Below, one piece after another: positions 15,470 through 24,883 of a stretch of 41,942 bases of DNA. Position numbers and translations under genes: made by a program. Source of the stretch: UBA2428 sp002343545. Lineage in GTDB: Bacteria > Bdellovibrionota > UBA2428. Every line of letters begins with the position of its first letter. Within the stretch, counting starts at the first letter, position 1. The DNA lies in assembly GCA_937952285.1 (NCBI GenBank), contig CALFZE010000087.1, positions 1 to 41,942 of the forward strand, written 5' to 3'. The notes under the pieces were generated by a model that worked only from the letters and a program-made list of their open reading frames with translations, did no database searches and was not told the origin of the DNA.

Positions 15470-16750
15470 ATGAATCGTCGTTTCGCTTTGATCGCTTTCG
15501 CCCTCGTCTTCGCGCTTAGCCTCGGCCAACCCGCCCGCGCGGGCGACGTCGCCACGGACGGCGCCAAGCGCAAGCCCTACCGTCGCGCGCTCGTCGTCGC
15601 GGGTGGGGGGATCGCGCCCGCCCTCGTGCTCGGCATGATCGAAGGCGCGCGTCACCGCGGCTGGAATCCCGACATCGTCATCACGACTTGCGGCTCTTCG
15701 ATCGGCGCCGCGATCGCGAACTCCTATCCGGGCGACGGCCAAGCGATCGCCTTCGCGAAGTCCAAGGCTTTCCATGACCTTCTGTCGCAGGTCACCGTGG
15801 CGACTCCCCAGCTCCTCACGGTGCAAGCACGGATGGACGCCCTGCGAGACTTCGTCGGCGTTCCGCAGATCTTCAACGAGTTCCTGATCCACATGCCGAG
15901 CCAGACCTACTTCCTGCCGCGCAAGACCTTCAACACGAACGGCCCCACGCGCTTCCTCATGCTCGCCGCCAAGGCCGAGTTCGGCCCCTCGAGCGTCGGC
16001 GTTCGCGGCGCGAAGCCCGACTACACCCAGGTTTACTTCACGGATCCCGAGACGGCCCGTTACCTGGAAGGCGCGAGCTCGCCGATCCGCAAACTCTTCC
16101 CGAAAAGCTACGTTCGCCGCGATACGATCGTGCGCGGCGACGTGCGCCCCGAGGACGCCGCGCGCGCTTCCGTTTCGGATCCCGTGCTCATCAACCCCGG
16201 CCGCATCGACGGCGACTACTACTTCACGGGGGCGGTGGACCTCATCCCGATCGAGACGGCCCGCCTTCTCGCCGACGAGATTCTCGTGACGCATCCTTCG
16301 ACGCTCTTCGCCGACTACGAAGACCGCGTCATCGAGAAGAGCTTCGGCTTCGGCCAGAACATGCGGATGTTCGGCGCGATCCAAGCGCAGGACGTCAAGT
16401 GGATCGACACCTACAACCAAGCCAAGACGTCCTTCAGCCCCGCGCCTCAGTACCTGACGCTCTCGCTCCAGAACAAGATCCCCAAGGACGCGGCCGCCTT
16501 CGCGCGCGGCATCCAGCGCCAGTACGACTTCGGCTACGACCGCGTCCAGGAAGCCCTCGACGTCCAGCCCGGTTCCGTCGTGAACGTCCGCTCGCACCTG
16601 CGTCGTCCGATCAATCCGCGTCTCTGGTACGGCTTCAACTGCGAGAACGCCTACGTCTGGAAGACGGTGCACAACCCGTACTGCACGAACGACAACTGGA
16701 ACGGCTGCAACCGCCGCACGGAGGCCGCCACATGCGTCGTCATTCGCTAA
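15470..16750 (+). CDS. Exported patatin-like protein with altered catalytic dyad
   Basis: A 426-residue protein with a signal peptide (MNRRFALIAFALVFALSLGQ, cleavage after PARA). It then has the patatin lipase elements: glycine-rich VVAGGGIAP (oxyanion hole, residues 43-50) and TTCGSSIGAA with the GxSxG nucleophile Ser77. The second catalytic element, normally DGG, appears as FTGAVDLIP at 252-260, so the expected Asp seems replaced by Thr; Asp257 is close by but not in register. The C-terminal 40 residues hold four cysteines, fitting disulfides in the periplasm or outside. An AGGGAGGG site precedes ATG 15470. The gene is 16 bases after the ligase and 25 before the dehydratase gene, so it belongs to the operon. 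It may act on, bind or export-modify the lipid product; enzymatic activity is uncertain. Confidence 0.78.
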   Translation: MNRRFALIAFALVFALSLGQPARAGDVATDGAKRKPYRRALVVAGGGIAPALVLGMIEGARHRGWNPDIVITTCGSSIGAAIANSYPGDGQAIAFAKSKAFHDLLSQVTVATPQLLTVQARMDALRDFVGVPQIFNEFLIHMPSQTYFLPRKTFNTNGPTRFLMLAAKAEFGPSSVGVRGAKPDYTQVYFTDPETARYLEGASSPIRKLFPKSYVRRDTIVRGDVRPEDAARASVSDPVLINPGRIDGDYYFTGAVDLIPIETARLLADEILVTHPSTLFADYEDRVIEKSFGFGQNMRMFGAIQAQDVKWIDTYNQAKTSFSPAPQYLTLSLQNKIPKDAAAFARGIQRQYDFGYDRVQEALDVQPGSVVNVRSHLRRPINPRLWYGFNCENAYVWKTVHNPYCTNDNWNGCNRRTEAATCVVIR

Positions 16751-16775
16751 ACTTTTCCGCGCGGGAGGCTCGCCC

Positions 16776-17237
16776 ATGCGCTGGCTTCTGATCGACCGCA
16801 TCGTGGAATGCGAACCCGGCGTCTCCGCCGTGGGCGTCAAAACCTTTCCGCGGAACGACGAGATCTTCCTCGACCATTTTCCGGGGTTCCCGATCGTGCC
16901 CGGCGTCCTGCAGGTCGAGATGATCGCCCAGATGGCCGGCAAGTGCGCCGCGATGACCCGTTCCGACATCCTGCCCGTCCTCGGCTCGGTCAAGGCCGCC
17001 AAATTCTACCGCAACGTCCGGCCGGGCGATCGCTGCGTCATCCGTGCCCGCATCGAGAAGATCGCGCGCAACTACGTCCTGGCGAACGGCGAGATCGAGG
17101 TCGACGGCGAGAAGGTTTCCTCGGCGAGCCTTCTCTTCGGCGTGGTCGAAAGGTCGAAGACGAGTTCGAACGACTTCGACGCCGTCACCCAAGAATGGCT
17201 GGCGAGCCAAGCCGCCAAGCAAGCGAGCGTCCCATGA
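16776..17237 (+). CDS. FabZ-like 3-hydroxyacyl-ACP dehydratase
   Basis: A 153-residue hotdog-fold protein matching FabZ: LLIDRIVECEPG, FLDHFPGFPIVPGVLQVEMIA, AKFYRNVRPGD. The catalytic histidine (His34 in DHFPG, normally GHFPG) and acid (Glu48) are both retained. It would remove water from 3-hydroxyacyl-ACP to form trans-2-enoyl-ACP. GGGAGG lies a few bases before the ATG. The stop overlaps the next start in an ATGA arrangement. Since a general FabZ is normally elsewhere with lpx genes, this copy is taken as the operon's dedicated dehydratase. Confidence 0.88.
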   Translation: MRWLLIDRIVECEPGVSAVGVKTFPRNDEIFLDHFPGFPIVPGVLQVEMIAQMAGKCAAMTRSDILPVLGSVKAAKFYRNVRPGDRCVIRARIEKIARNYVLANGEIEVDGEKVSSASLLFGVVERSKTSSNDFDAVTQEWLASQAAKQASVP

Positions 17238-17965
17238 GCCGCGTCCTTTGGCAGAAGTTGCTCATGCCCGATCTGTCGGCGCCTCCGGCCACGCTCCGCG
17301 ACGAGCCCTACAAGGACGAGGTCACGAATACCCGCGCCTACGAAAAGCCGAGCGCGGAGATCGCCATCCCGGACCCGAAGGCTTTCCGCTCCATGAGCCG
17401 CGCGTCGATCTTCCTCGCGCACATCGTGCAGGATGCGAAAGACGCCTTGGCGCCTTACCAAGCGAAGACGCCTTTCTCGGTGGGCGTCTACTGCGCGGTC
17501 GAGAACGGACCGATCGACGGCCCTTCGACGGCCAAGATCCTCGCCCAACCCGACCCCGAGAACTTCGCCGAGCACTACCGCAAGTTTCGCAACCCGAAGA
17601 TGTACCTCAAGCAGCTCCCGAACCTCGCGCCGGCGCAGACGGGCATCTTCATGGATCTTCGCGGCCCGCTGAACGTCTACACGCATAGCCTCGCGGGCGC
17701 CTGGCACGCGCTCGACCAAGCCGAGTGGGATCTCGAGAGCGGCGTCGTCGACGCGGCCCTCGTCTGCACGGCCCACGCCTTCGACGATTTTCTCGTGGTC
17801 AAGCGCGCCCGCCGCGTGGACCCACGTTGCCTGACCGAGGGCGCCGCGGCGCTCCTGCTCGTGAAGGACGGCGGCCGCACCGATTGGACCTCCCGGGTCG
17901 AGCTCGACCCGCGCAACTTTTTTGGGATCTCGGATCCTTTGATCAACCTCCTGAGGAGAAGCTAA
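17234..17965 (+). CDS. Half-length ketosynthase-like protein, chain-length-factor type, no active-site Cys
   Basis: A 243-residue protein corresponding to the N-terminal half of a beta-ketoacyl synthase. Around residues 144-188 the pattern GPLNVYTHSLAGAWHALDQ ... SGVVDAALVCTAHAF follows the KS segment around the nucleophile, but the cysteine position is Ser152. EGAAALLLVKDGG matches the end of the N-terminal KS domain. The C-terminal KS histidines are absent because the protein stops there. Such short, cysteine-less KS proteins are known in aryl-polyene clusters (ApeC type), where they form a heterodimer with a full KS and act like a chain-length factor. By analogy this one would pair with the KS at 18263-19498. 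The ATG overlaps the dehydratase stop by 4 bases and the stop shares one base with the ACP start. Confidence 0.75.
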   Translation: MSRVLWQKLLMPDLSAPPATLRDEPYKDEVTNTRAYEKPSAEIAIPDPKAFRSMSRASIFLAHIVQDAKDALAPYQAKTPFSVGVYCAVENGPIDGPSTAKILAQPDPENFAEHYRKFRNPKMYLKQLPNLAPAQTGIFMDLRGPLNVYTHSLAGAWHALDQAEWDLESGVVDAALVCTAHAFDDFLVVKRARRVDPRCLTEGAAALLLVKDGGRTDWTSRVELDPRNFFGISDPLINLLRRS

Positions 17966-18240
17966 TGTCGACCGAAACTCTGCAATCCATCGAAAGCGCC
18001 ATCCGTAGCGTCGTGAACAACCAAGGTCTCGCGGTCAAGCCCGAGAGCCGTCTCGTCGAGGACCTCGGCCTCGAGAGCATCGACCTCCTCGACGTGAGCT
18101 CGGAACTCGAGAACTCGCTCGGCTGGGAGCTCGACTTCCGCGAAGTCGCCGAGTTCATGGCCAAGCAATCGGGCAAGCCCGCGGACATGAAGAGCATCCG
18201 CGTCCAGAACCTGCTCGATTTCATCGCGCAAAAAGCCTAG
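17965..18240 (+). CDS. Acyl carrier protein
   Basis: A 91-residue acidic protein with the phosphopantetheine attachment motif DLGLESIDLLDVSSELE; Ser38 is the expected modified residue (canonical DSL appears as ESI). GAGGAG precedes the ATG, and start and upstream stop overlap as TAATG. It is probably the dedicated carrier for the operon's ligase, ketosynthase pair, reductases and dehydratase, distinct from the housekeeping AcpP, which normally lies beside fabF/fabD. Confidence 0.93.
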   Translation: MSTETLQSIESAIRSVVNNQGLAVKPESRLVEDLGLESIDLLDVSSELENSLGWELDFREVAEFMAKQSGKPADMKSIRVQNLLDFIAQKA

Positions 18241-18262
18241 TCGCCTTCGCGGCGGAGGAACC

Positions 18263-19494
<1,232 letters not shown>

Positions 19495-19498
<4 letters not shown>

Positions 19499-20271
19499 AC
19501 GCGCCGACGCGGGGACTCGCCCTCGTGACGGGAGGCACCTCGGGAATCGGCTTTGGCGCCGCGCAGAGCCTGGCCCCGGATTTCGACCTCGCCTTGGGCT
19601 ACGCGAGCAACGAGGCGAAAGCCGACGCCGCACGCGAAGAGCTCCGCTCCCGCTTTCCATCGGCCCGCATCGAAACTTTCGCCGGCCGCCTCGCCACGAA
19701 AGCCGACGCCGAAAGCCTGCACCGCCGGGTGACGGAAACGTTCGGGCGGGCGCCGAGCGCGCTCGTCAACTCGGCCGGACGGCTTTCCGATTCGCTTCTG
19801 CTACAGGCCGACTTCGACGCCTACCGCGCCATCGTCGAGGAGCATCTCGTCGCGACGATGGCGCTCTGCCAAGTGGCGCTCAAGCCGATGTACCGCGCCA
19901 AGTTCGGCCGCATCGTCAACCTGAGCTCGATCAGCGCGAGCTACTCGAAGCGCGGACAGGGCAACTACGCGGCCGCCAAGGCGGGCCTCGAAGCGTTCAC
20001 CCGCACGATCGCCCTCGAAGTCGCGCACCGCGGGATCACGGTCAACGCCGTCGCGCCCGGCCTCATCGAAACGCCGATGACCCGCGATCTCATCGCGAAG
20101 ATCGAGGCCGGCGACGTCGACGTGCGCGCCCGCGTTCCCGCCGGCCGCTGCGGTCGCCCCGACGAAGTCGGCGACCTCGTCGCCTTTCTCTGCTCCAACA
20201 AAGCGGCCTACATCACCGGCAGCGTCATCACCATCGACGGCGGACGCTCCCTCGGAGATCCCCAATCATGA
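19495..20271 (+). CDS. 3-oxoacyl-ACP reductase (FabG-like SDR)
   Basis: A 258-residue short-chain dehydrogenase. It has the NADP-binding TGGTSGIGFG at residues 12-21, VNSAG (usual NNAG), the catalytic Ser in NLSSISASYS, the YxxxK pair Tyr158/Lys162 in GNYAAAKAG, and a C-terminal GSVITIDGG. The Y-x3-K spacing is that of ketoreductases, separating it from its neighbour. It starts with GTG at 19495, inside the ketosynthase stop (GTGA), and its own TGA overlaps the next ATG, so translation is coupled on both sides. Role: NADPH reduction of 3-oxoacyl-ACP in the dedicated elongation cycle. Confidence 0.88.
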
Positions 20272-21020
20272 ACGCGACGACTCCCCGTACGGCCATCGTT
20301 ACCGGCGGCACCCGCGGCATCGGCCGTGCCGTGAGCCTCCAACTCGCCCGCGAAGGCGCGCGGGTGCTGGCCCTCTACGGGCGAAACCGCGAAGCCGCCG
20401 AGGCGCTGGAAGCCGAAGCCCGCGCGGCGGGCCTCACGATCGAAACGCTCCGGGGCGACCTCACGCACCCCGAAAAATTCGCCGCGCTCGTCGAGGAAAT
20501 TCGCGCGAAGGCGGAACGGATCGACGTCCTCGTGCATTGCGCGGCGAGCGGCGTCCACCGCAAGGCGGCCGAGCTGAGCGCCAAGCACGTGCGCTGGACC
20601 CTCGACATCAACGTCGTCGCGATCCACGAGCTCCTGACGGCACTGATCGAACGGATGCCTTCGGGGGGCCGCATCGTCGGGATCACCTCGTCGGGCGGGA
20701 CCCGCGTCATCCCTTTCTACTCGGCCGTGGGCGCCAGCAAGGGCGCGCTCGAGTCGCTCTTCCGCCATTACGCGTCGGAACTCGGACCCCGCGGCATCGC
20801 GGTCAACCTCGTTTGCCCCGGGCTCGTCCTGACGGATGCCGTCGACGCGTTTCCGGATCGCGAGGCGCGCGTCGCCAAGACGCTCGAGGCGACTCCGTCG
20901 GGCCGCCTCACGACGCCCGCCGACGTCGCCCAGGTCGTCTCGTTCCTTTGCGGTCCCGCGGCCGCCCAGATCATCGGGCAAACGCTCGTCGTCGACGGCG
21001 GAAAAACGCTCAGCAGCTAG
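20268..21020 (+). CDS. Probable enoyl-ACP reductase, FabL-like SDR
   Basis: A 250-residue SDR with TGGTRGIGRA at its N-terminus. The active site reads FYSAVGASKGALESLF, so Tyr151 and Lys158 are separated by six residues. Y-x6-K is the enoyl-reductase spacing (FabI, FabL), unlike Y-x3-K of ketoreductases. The C-terminal part (AVDAFPDRE, then ATPSGRL, then GQTLVVDGGKTL) also follows the B. subtilis FabL pattern. It would reduce trans-2-enoyl-ACP to acyl-ACP, completing the cycle started by the neighbouring KS, KR and DH. ATGA coupling to the ketoreductase. A plain SDR with another substrate is the alternative. Confidence 0.75.
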   Translation: MNATTPRTAIVTGGTRGIGRAVSLQLAREGARVLALYGRNREAAEALEAEARAAGLTIETLRGDLTHPEKFAALVEEIRAKAERIDVLVHCAASGVHRKAAELSAKHVRWTLDINVVAIHELLTALIERMPSGGRIVGITSSGGTRVIPFYSAVGASKGALESLFRHYASELGPRGIAVNLVCPGLVLTDAVDAFPDREARVAKTLEATPSGRLTTPADVAQVVSFLCGPAAAQIIGQTLVVDGGKTLSS

Positions 21021-21038
21021 AGCAGGGGAGGGACGGCG

Positions 21039-23006
21039 ATGTGCGGAATTTGGGCTCGAACGCGATTCGACGCCGCCGTCGATCCCGCCGAGCTCCTTTT
21101 TCCCGTTCGTCAGCTCGCCCACCGCGGGCCCGACGGCTACGGGTGGTACGCCGACGCGGGCTGCGCGCTCCTCCATACGCGGCTTAGCATCATCGATTTG
21201 TCGGGCGGAAGCCAACCCCTCGAGAGCTTCGACGGGCGCTGGGTTGGCATCGTGAACGGCGAGCTCTACGATTTCGAAGCGATCCGGGAAGAGCTGCGGC
21301 ACGACGGCGTTTCGTTCCGCACCCGCAGCGATTCCGAGGCGCTCCTCAACCTCTTCGCGAGCCGCGGCGCCCACGCCCTGAACGGCCTCTCCGGCGAGTT
21401 CGCCTTCGTCTTCTACGACCGCGTCGGCAAGCGCCTGGTCTTCGGACGCGACCCCATGGGGGTCAAACCCCTCTTCTTCGATCGGCGCGACGATGTGTTC
21501 ACGCTCGCCAGCGAAACGAAGGCGCTCGGCGAGGCGACGCCGGAATTCGACCCGGGCTACCTCAACACCTTCCTCGCCCACATGATGGAGCCGCCGCGCA
21601 CGGCCCTCGCGAACGCCCACCACATCTGGCCGGGCCGAGTTTATACCCTCGACCTCAAGACGCGCGAGCTGCGCTGGGAGCGCTACGCCGATCTCCCGCT
21701 TTTCCGTGCACGCACGCTCGCGGGCCCCGAAGCGGAGGCGCGCGTCGAAACGGCCCTGCGTGCCTCGATCCGCCGCCGCCTTCGCGCGGACGTCGAGGTC
21801 GGGACCTACCTCAGCGGCGGCATCGACAGCGCGCTCGTGGCGGCGCTCGCGAGCGAGGAGGGCGCGGCCCCGCACGCCTTTACGGTCGGCTTCAACGACC
21901 GAGACTTCGACGAAAGCTCGGAAGCCGCGCGCATCGCCTCGGACCTCGGCCTGCGACACTCCATGGTCCAGCTCACGGCGCGGAATTTCATGCCGAGCCT
22001 CATCCGCTCCATCGTGGCCTTCGAGAACCCGATCACGAATCCCCACGGGGCGGCCAAAAACCTGCTCGCCTCGCTGGCCGGCCAGCACGTCCGGGTCGTG
22101 CTCTCGGGCGAAGGCGCCGACGAATGCTTCGGCGGCTACGCCTACCTTCGCGTCAAGAAACTCAAAAGCTTCGTCGCCCGGCACCCCTCGCTCGGGCGCA
22201 ACGCCATCGCCTCCTTCCTGGCCCGCGAGCGTCTGCAAAGCCTCAAACATCTGGACGGCGCCTCGACCGCGCACGACGCCATGACGGCTCGGCACTTCGG
22301 GGGCTTTTCGCCCGTGCTCTTCGGCCGGCTCGTGAAGTCCCGCTGGTACCGTCACCTCACGAGGGAATCCCTGGCGGACCGCGCGAGCGAGATCGCCGTA
22401 TCGCTCGCCCGCAATCTCATGAGCGAGCTGCCGGCCGAGAATCTGGATGATTGGGATTTGAACGCCTGGCTGAGCTTTCGCGTCGACCTTCTCCACTACA
22501 TCCTTGCGAACGTCGGCGATCGCCAAGAGATGTCGCACTCGATCGAGGGGCGCACGCCGTTTCTCGATCCCCAAGTCCTGGACGTCGCCGGCCGCATCCG
22601 CGAGAACTCGCTTCTGCGGGGGCTCCGCGAAAAACACGTTCTTCGCAAGATCGCCGGTCGGCGTCTCCACCGGGACCACTCCCACCGCGTCAAGAAACCC
22701 TTCTTCGCCCCCATCAAGTACCTCTACCTGCGCGAAAACCGCGAGGCGGTCGAGTTTTACCTCGGACGCGCGGAGGAAGCCGCGCCGTGGCTCGACTGGC
22801 GGCACATCCGCCACGTGCTACGCTCGGACCGGCGCCAGGCCTCCTCGGCGCTCGAGGGCAACATCGTCTCGTTGCGGCTGACACTTTTCTCGCTCGGCGT
22901 CTTGCGCGAACACTTGCGAAAAACCCCGTCGCTCCCCGAACCGAGAGGGTTTAAGATCCCCCTCGGAGTGAGTGAGTTGGCGCCTTACCGAAAGAGTGTT
23001 TCCTGA
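21039..23006 (+). CDS. Asparagine-synthetase-like glutamine amidotransferase
   Basis: A 655-residue, two-domain AsnB-type protein. Cys2 (MCGIW) is the glutaminase nucleophile; LAHRGPDG, TRLSIIDLSGG, NGELYD and RDPMGVKPL complete the Ntn domain (residues 1 to about 200). The synthetase domain has the ATP-binding SGGIDS at 259-264 and SGEGADECFGGY further on. Housekeeping AsnB makes asparagine, but relatives in biosynthetic clusters amidate other carboxylates or form amide bonds. Position within a lipid-assembly operon, 18 bases after the enoyl reductase and overlapping the hydrolase start (TGATG), favours such a specialised role; substrate unknown. The C-terminal ~60 residues after the fold are basic and unassigned. 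Confidence 0.85.
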   Translation: MCGIWARTRFDAAVDPAELLFPVRQLAHRGPDGYGWYADAGCALLHTRLSIIDLSGGSQPLESFDGRWVGIVNGELYDFEAIREELRHDGVSFRTRSDSEALLNLFASRGAHALNGLSGEFAFVFYDRVGKRLVFGRDPMGVKPLFFDRRDDVFTLASETKALGEATPEFDPGYLNTFLAHMMEPPRTALANAHHIWPGRVYTLDLKTRELRWERYADLPLFRARTLAGPEAEARVETALRASIRRRLRADVEVGTYLSGGIDSALVAALASEEGAAPHAFTVGFNDRDFDESSEAARIASDLGLRHSMVQLTARNFMPSLIRSIVAFENPITNPHGAAKNLLASLAGQHVRVVLSGEGADECFGGYAYLRVKKLKSFVARHPSLGRNAIASFLARERLQSLKHLDGASTAHDAMTARHFGGFSPVLFGRLVKSRWYRHLTRESLADRASEIAVSLARNLMSELPAENLDDWDLNAWLSFRVDLLHYILANVGDRQEMSHSIEGRTPFLDPQVLDVAGRIRENSLLRGLREKHVLRKIAGRRLHRDHSHRVKKPFFAPIKYLYLRENREAVEFYLGRAEEAAPWLDWRHIRHVLRSDRRQASSALEGNIVSLRLTLFSLGVLREHLRKTPSLPEPRGFKIPLGVSELAPYRKSVS

Positions 23007-23818
23007 TGTACTTCGTCGAAAGCGGCCGCCGCGACGGCCCGACGCTCGTTTGCGTGCCCGGCCTGCTGGGCGGCGCCGAGAACTTCAACGGCATGTTGGC
23101 CGAGCTCGAAGCCACGTTCCACGTCGTTCGGCTCGACCCGAACGCCGAGCGACGTCTCTCCGACCTGACGAGCGAGGTCATGCGCGAGCTTTCCTACACC
23201 TCCACGGCCGACGCCGTGGCCGAAGTGCTGGACCGGGTGGGGCGCCCGCAGGCCTACCTCGTCGGACTCAGCCTCGGCGGCAAGATCGTCTACGACTTCG
23301 CGATCAAGTTTCCGGGGCGCTTCCGCGGGGCCGTCATCACGGACGTCGGCCCCGGGCCCTTCGAGGATTCCGAGCTTTATCGCTTCGTCGACGGCCTCGT
23401 GACGAATGCCCCTTTGCACCTGCCTTGGCCCGAGATGCGGGAGCACCTGCGCAACACGATCGCCGACCGCAACCTGCGCAGTCTCATCCAGAGCCAGATC
23501 GCCTACCCGGGCCAAAAGCCGCCGGCCATCTGGAAGACCGGCATGAAAGACTTCGGCGAGATGCTGAACCGCCAACGCATCGGGCACCAGTTCGACGGAC
23601 TCGAGCGCGTCGACGCGGAGCTCGTCGCGCGCGGCGTCCAATTCCGCGTTCTGCAATCTTCGAGTTGCAGCGGCATCAGCGCGAGCTCGCTCCCGAAGAT
23701 CGCCGAGCTTAAATCCATGCATCTTCGACCGGTCGCGAACTCGAGCCACTTCCTGCACATCACGCACAAAGATCTCATCGTGCAGGAATTGCTGGCGATG
23801 CTAATGCCAGGCACTTAG
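23006..23818 (+). CDS. Alpha/beta-hydrolase, possible thioesterase or lipase
   Basis: A 270-residue alpha/beta-hydrolase. Strand and oxyanion region: LVCVPGLLGGAENF. Nucleophile elbow: VGLSLGGK with Ser89. Likely catalytic His248 in NSSHFLHI. The usual Asp after strand 7 is not evident (the segment reads LQSSSCSGIS), so the acid may come from another loop. As the last gene of the operon, with its ATG overlapping the amidotransferase stop, it could release the product from the ACP or trim it; enzymes of this fold cannot be assigned to a substrate by sequence alone. No signal peptide, so it is cytosolic. Confidence 0.8.
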   Translation: MYFVESGRRDGPTLVCVPGLLGGAENFNGMLAELEATFHVVRLDPNAERRLSDLTSEVMRELSYTSTADAVAEVLDRVGRPQAYLVGLSLGGKIVYDFAIKFPGRFRGAVITDVGPGPFEDSELYRFVDGLVTNAPLHLPWPEMREHLRNTIADRNLRSLIQSQIAYPGQKPPAIWKTGMKDFGEMLNRQRIGHQFDGLERVDAELVARGVQFRVLQSSSCSGISASSLPKIAELKSMHLRPVANSSHFLHITHKDLIVQELLAMLMPGT

Positions 23819-23877
23819 GGGCTTCCGCCGAGTACCGGAGTCGGCACGAACGCTCGAGTCCTTATCCCCAAGCTCAA

Positions 23878-23899
23878 GTTCGATTAAAAGCAATCGAAC
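23878..23899 (+). terminator. Possible transcription-end hairpin after the biosynthetic operon
   Basis: GTTCGATT (23878-23885) and AATCGAAC (23892-23899) form an 8-bp stem with a 6-base loop, about 60 bases after the last stop. The following bases are AT-rich but lack a T-run, so this is a weak intrinsic terminator or a symmetric protein site. It lies in the gap between two genes facing each other. Confidence 0.4.
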
Positions 23900-23980
23900 A
23901 ATTCTACAATACAAATTATGTAAACTAATGCGTTTCGCCACTCCGAAACGCGGAGCACGAAGCCGTTCGATGAGTTAGCC

Positions 23981-24815
23981 CTAGAGGGGCGGACCGGGAC
24001 GATCGGCCGGCAAGATTACGCGGAACGTCGTCCCCTGCCCCACGTCGCTGCGGAGCTCGACCCGGCCTTCGTGGGCCTCGACGATGCTTTTTACGATGTA
24101 CAGCCCCAGGCCGAGCCCGCCGAAATCCTTGGTGGCCACGGCGCGCTCGAAGCGGTTGAAGATCCGCGCCTGGTCCTCGGCGGCGATCCCGATGCCGTGG
24201 TCTTCGACCTCGATGACGAGCGCTCCGTCGTTGGCGTGCGACAACCTCGCTTCGACGTCGAATCCGCGTCCGTAAAGCATGGCGTTGCGCAGGAGGTTGA
24301 TGAAAACTTGTTCCAGGCGGATGCGATCCGCGCGGATCCACGTCGCTTCCGTCGTCGGCTTCACGAGGATGCGCCCGGACGTCGTAGTGAACCTCGCCGT
24401 GGCGATCCAGCCACACCCCGATCACCAAGGTAAAGAGACTATAGGCGATCAAAGCCCCCCGCGACTGGTAGCAGGCCGCGATCGCGAAGACGGTGATGTA
24501 GGTCGACACCGGCCAAGCCACGTCGTTCCAGTTCAGCCCCTTCAAGTAGAAATTGTGGGCCGTCAGCACCGCGGTCGCGACGTAGAACAATCCCTCGATG
24601 CGGGAACGCACCAAGCCCGAGACGTAACTCAAACCGTAGAGGGCCAAGAAGAACGCGACGACCAGGGCACGGCTGAGCGCGGGATTCTGCGAGTTCGGCA
24701 TGAGCCGATCGACCAAGAACCACCAGGTCCCGTAGAGGAGCCCCGACAACACGAGAAGAAAGCGCATCTGCGCGAGGCGCTGCTCTCGTTGCGCCTGAAT
24801 CAATGCTTGAATCAC
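23981..24815 (-). pseudogene. Broken sensor histidine kinase (membrane domain and ATPase domain out of frame)
   Basis: The upstream part, from GTG 24815 to about 24380, encodes five hydrophobic spans (for example FLLVLSGLLYGTWWFL, ALVVAFFLALYGLSYV, AYSLFTLVIGVWL), a membrane sensor region. The downstream part, about 24370-23981, encodes a histidine-kinase HATPase domain in a different frame: N-box NLLRNAMLYG, G1 DHGIGI, F-box IFNRFER, G2 GGLGLGLYIVK. Nothing between them encodes the dimerisation helix with the phospho-accepting His. The simplest reading is that an internal segment with the DHp domain (and perhaps a PAS domain) was deleted and the frame lost. No response regulator is adjacent. 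Two separate short genes are possible but would lack a kinase core. Confidence 0.72.
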
Positions 24816-24883
24816 GAAAGCTCTGATTTGCTATCGGGGCCGGCCGAAGTAAAGGAAAAATCTCTCTATAGATCCCGTTTAGC

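Noticed and set aside
20208..22814. 868-residue open frame antisense to the SDR and AsnB-like genes
   Set aside because: No recognisable motif and an Arg/Glu/Val-rich composition typical of shadow frames; the plus-strand genes carry clear catalytic motifs.
23925..24380. C-terminal extension of the membrane sensor frame past the break, as a genuine protein end
   Set aside because: After about 24370 that frame becomes Arg/Pro/Gly/His-rich antisense-like sequence, while a different frame encodes a clear HATPase domain, so the extension is an artefact of the frame loss.
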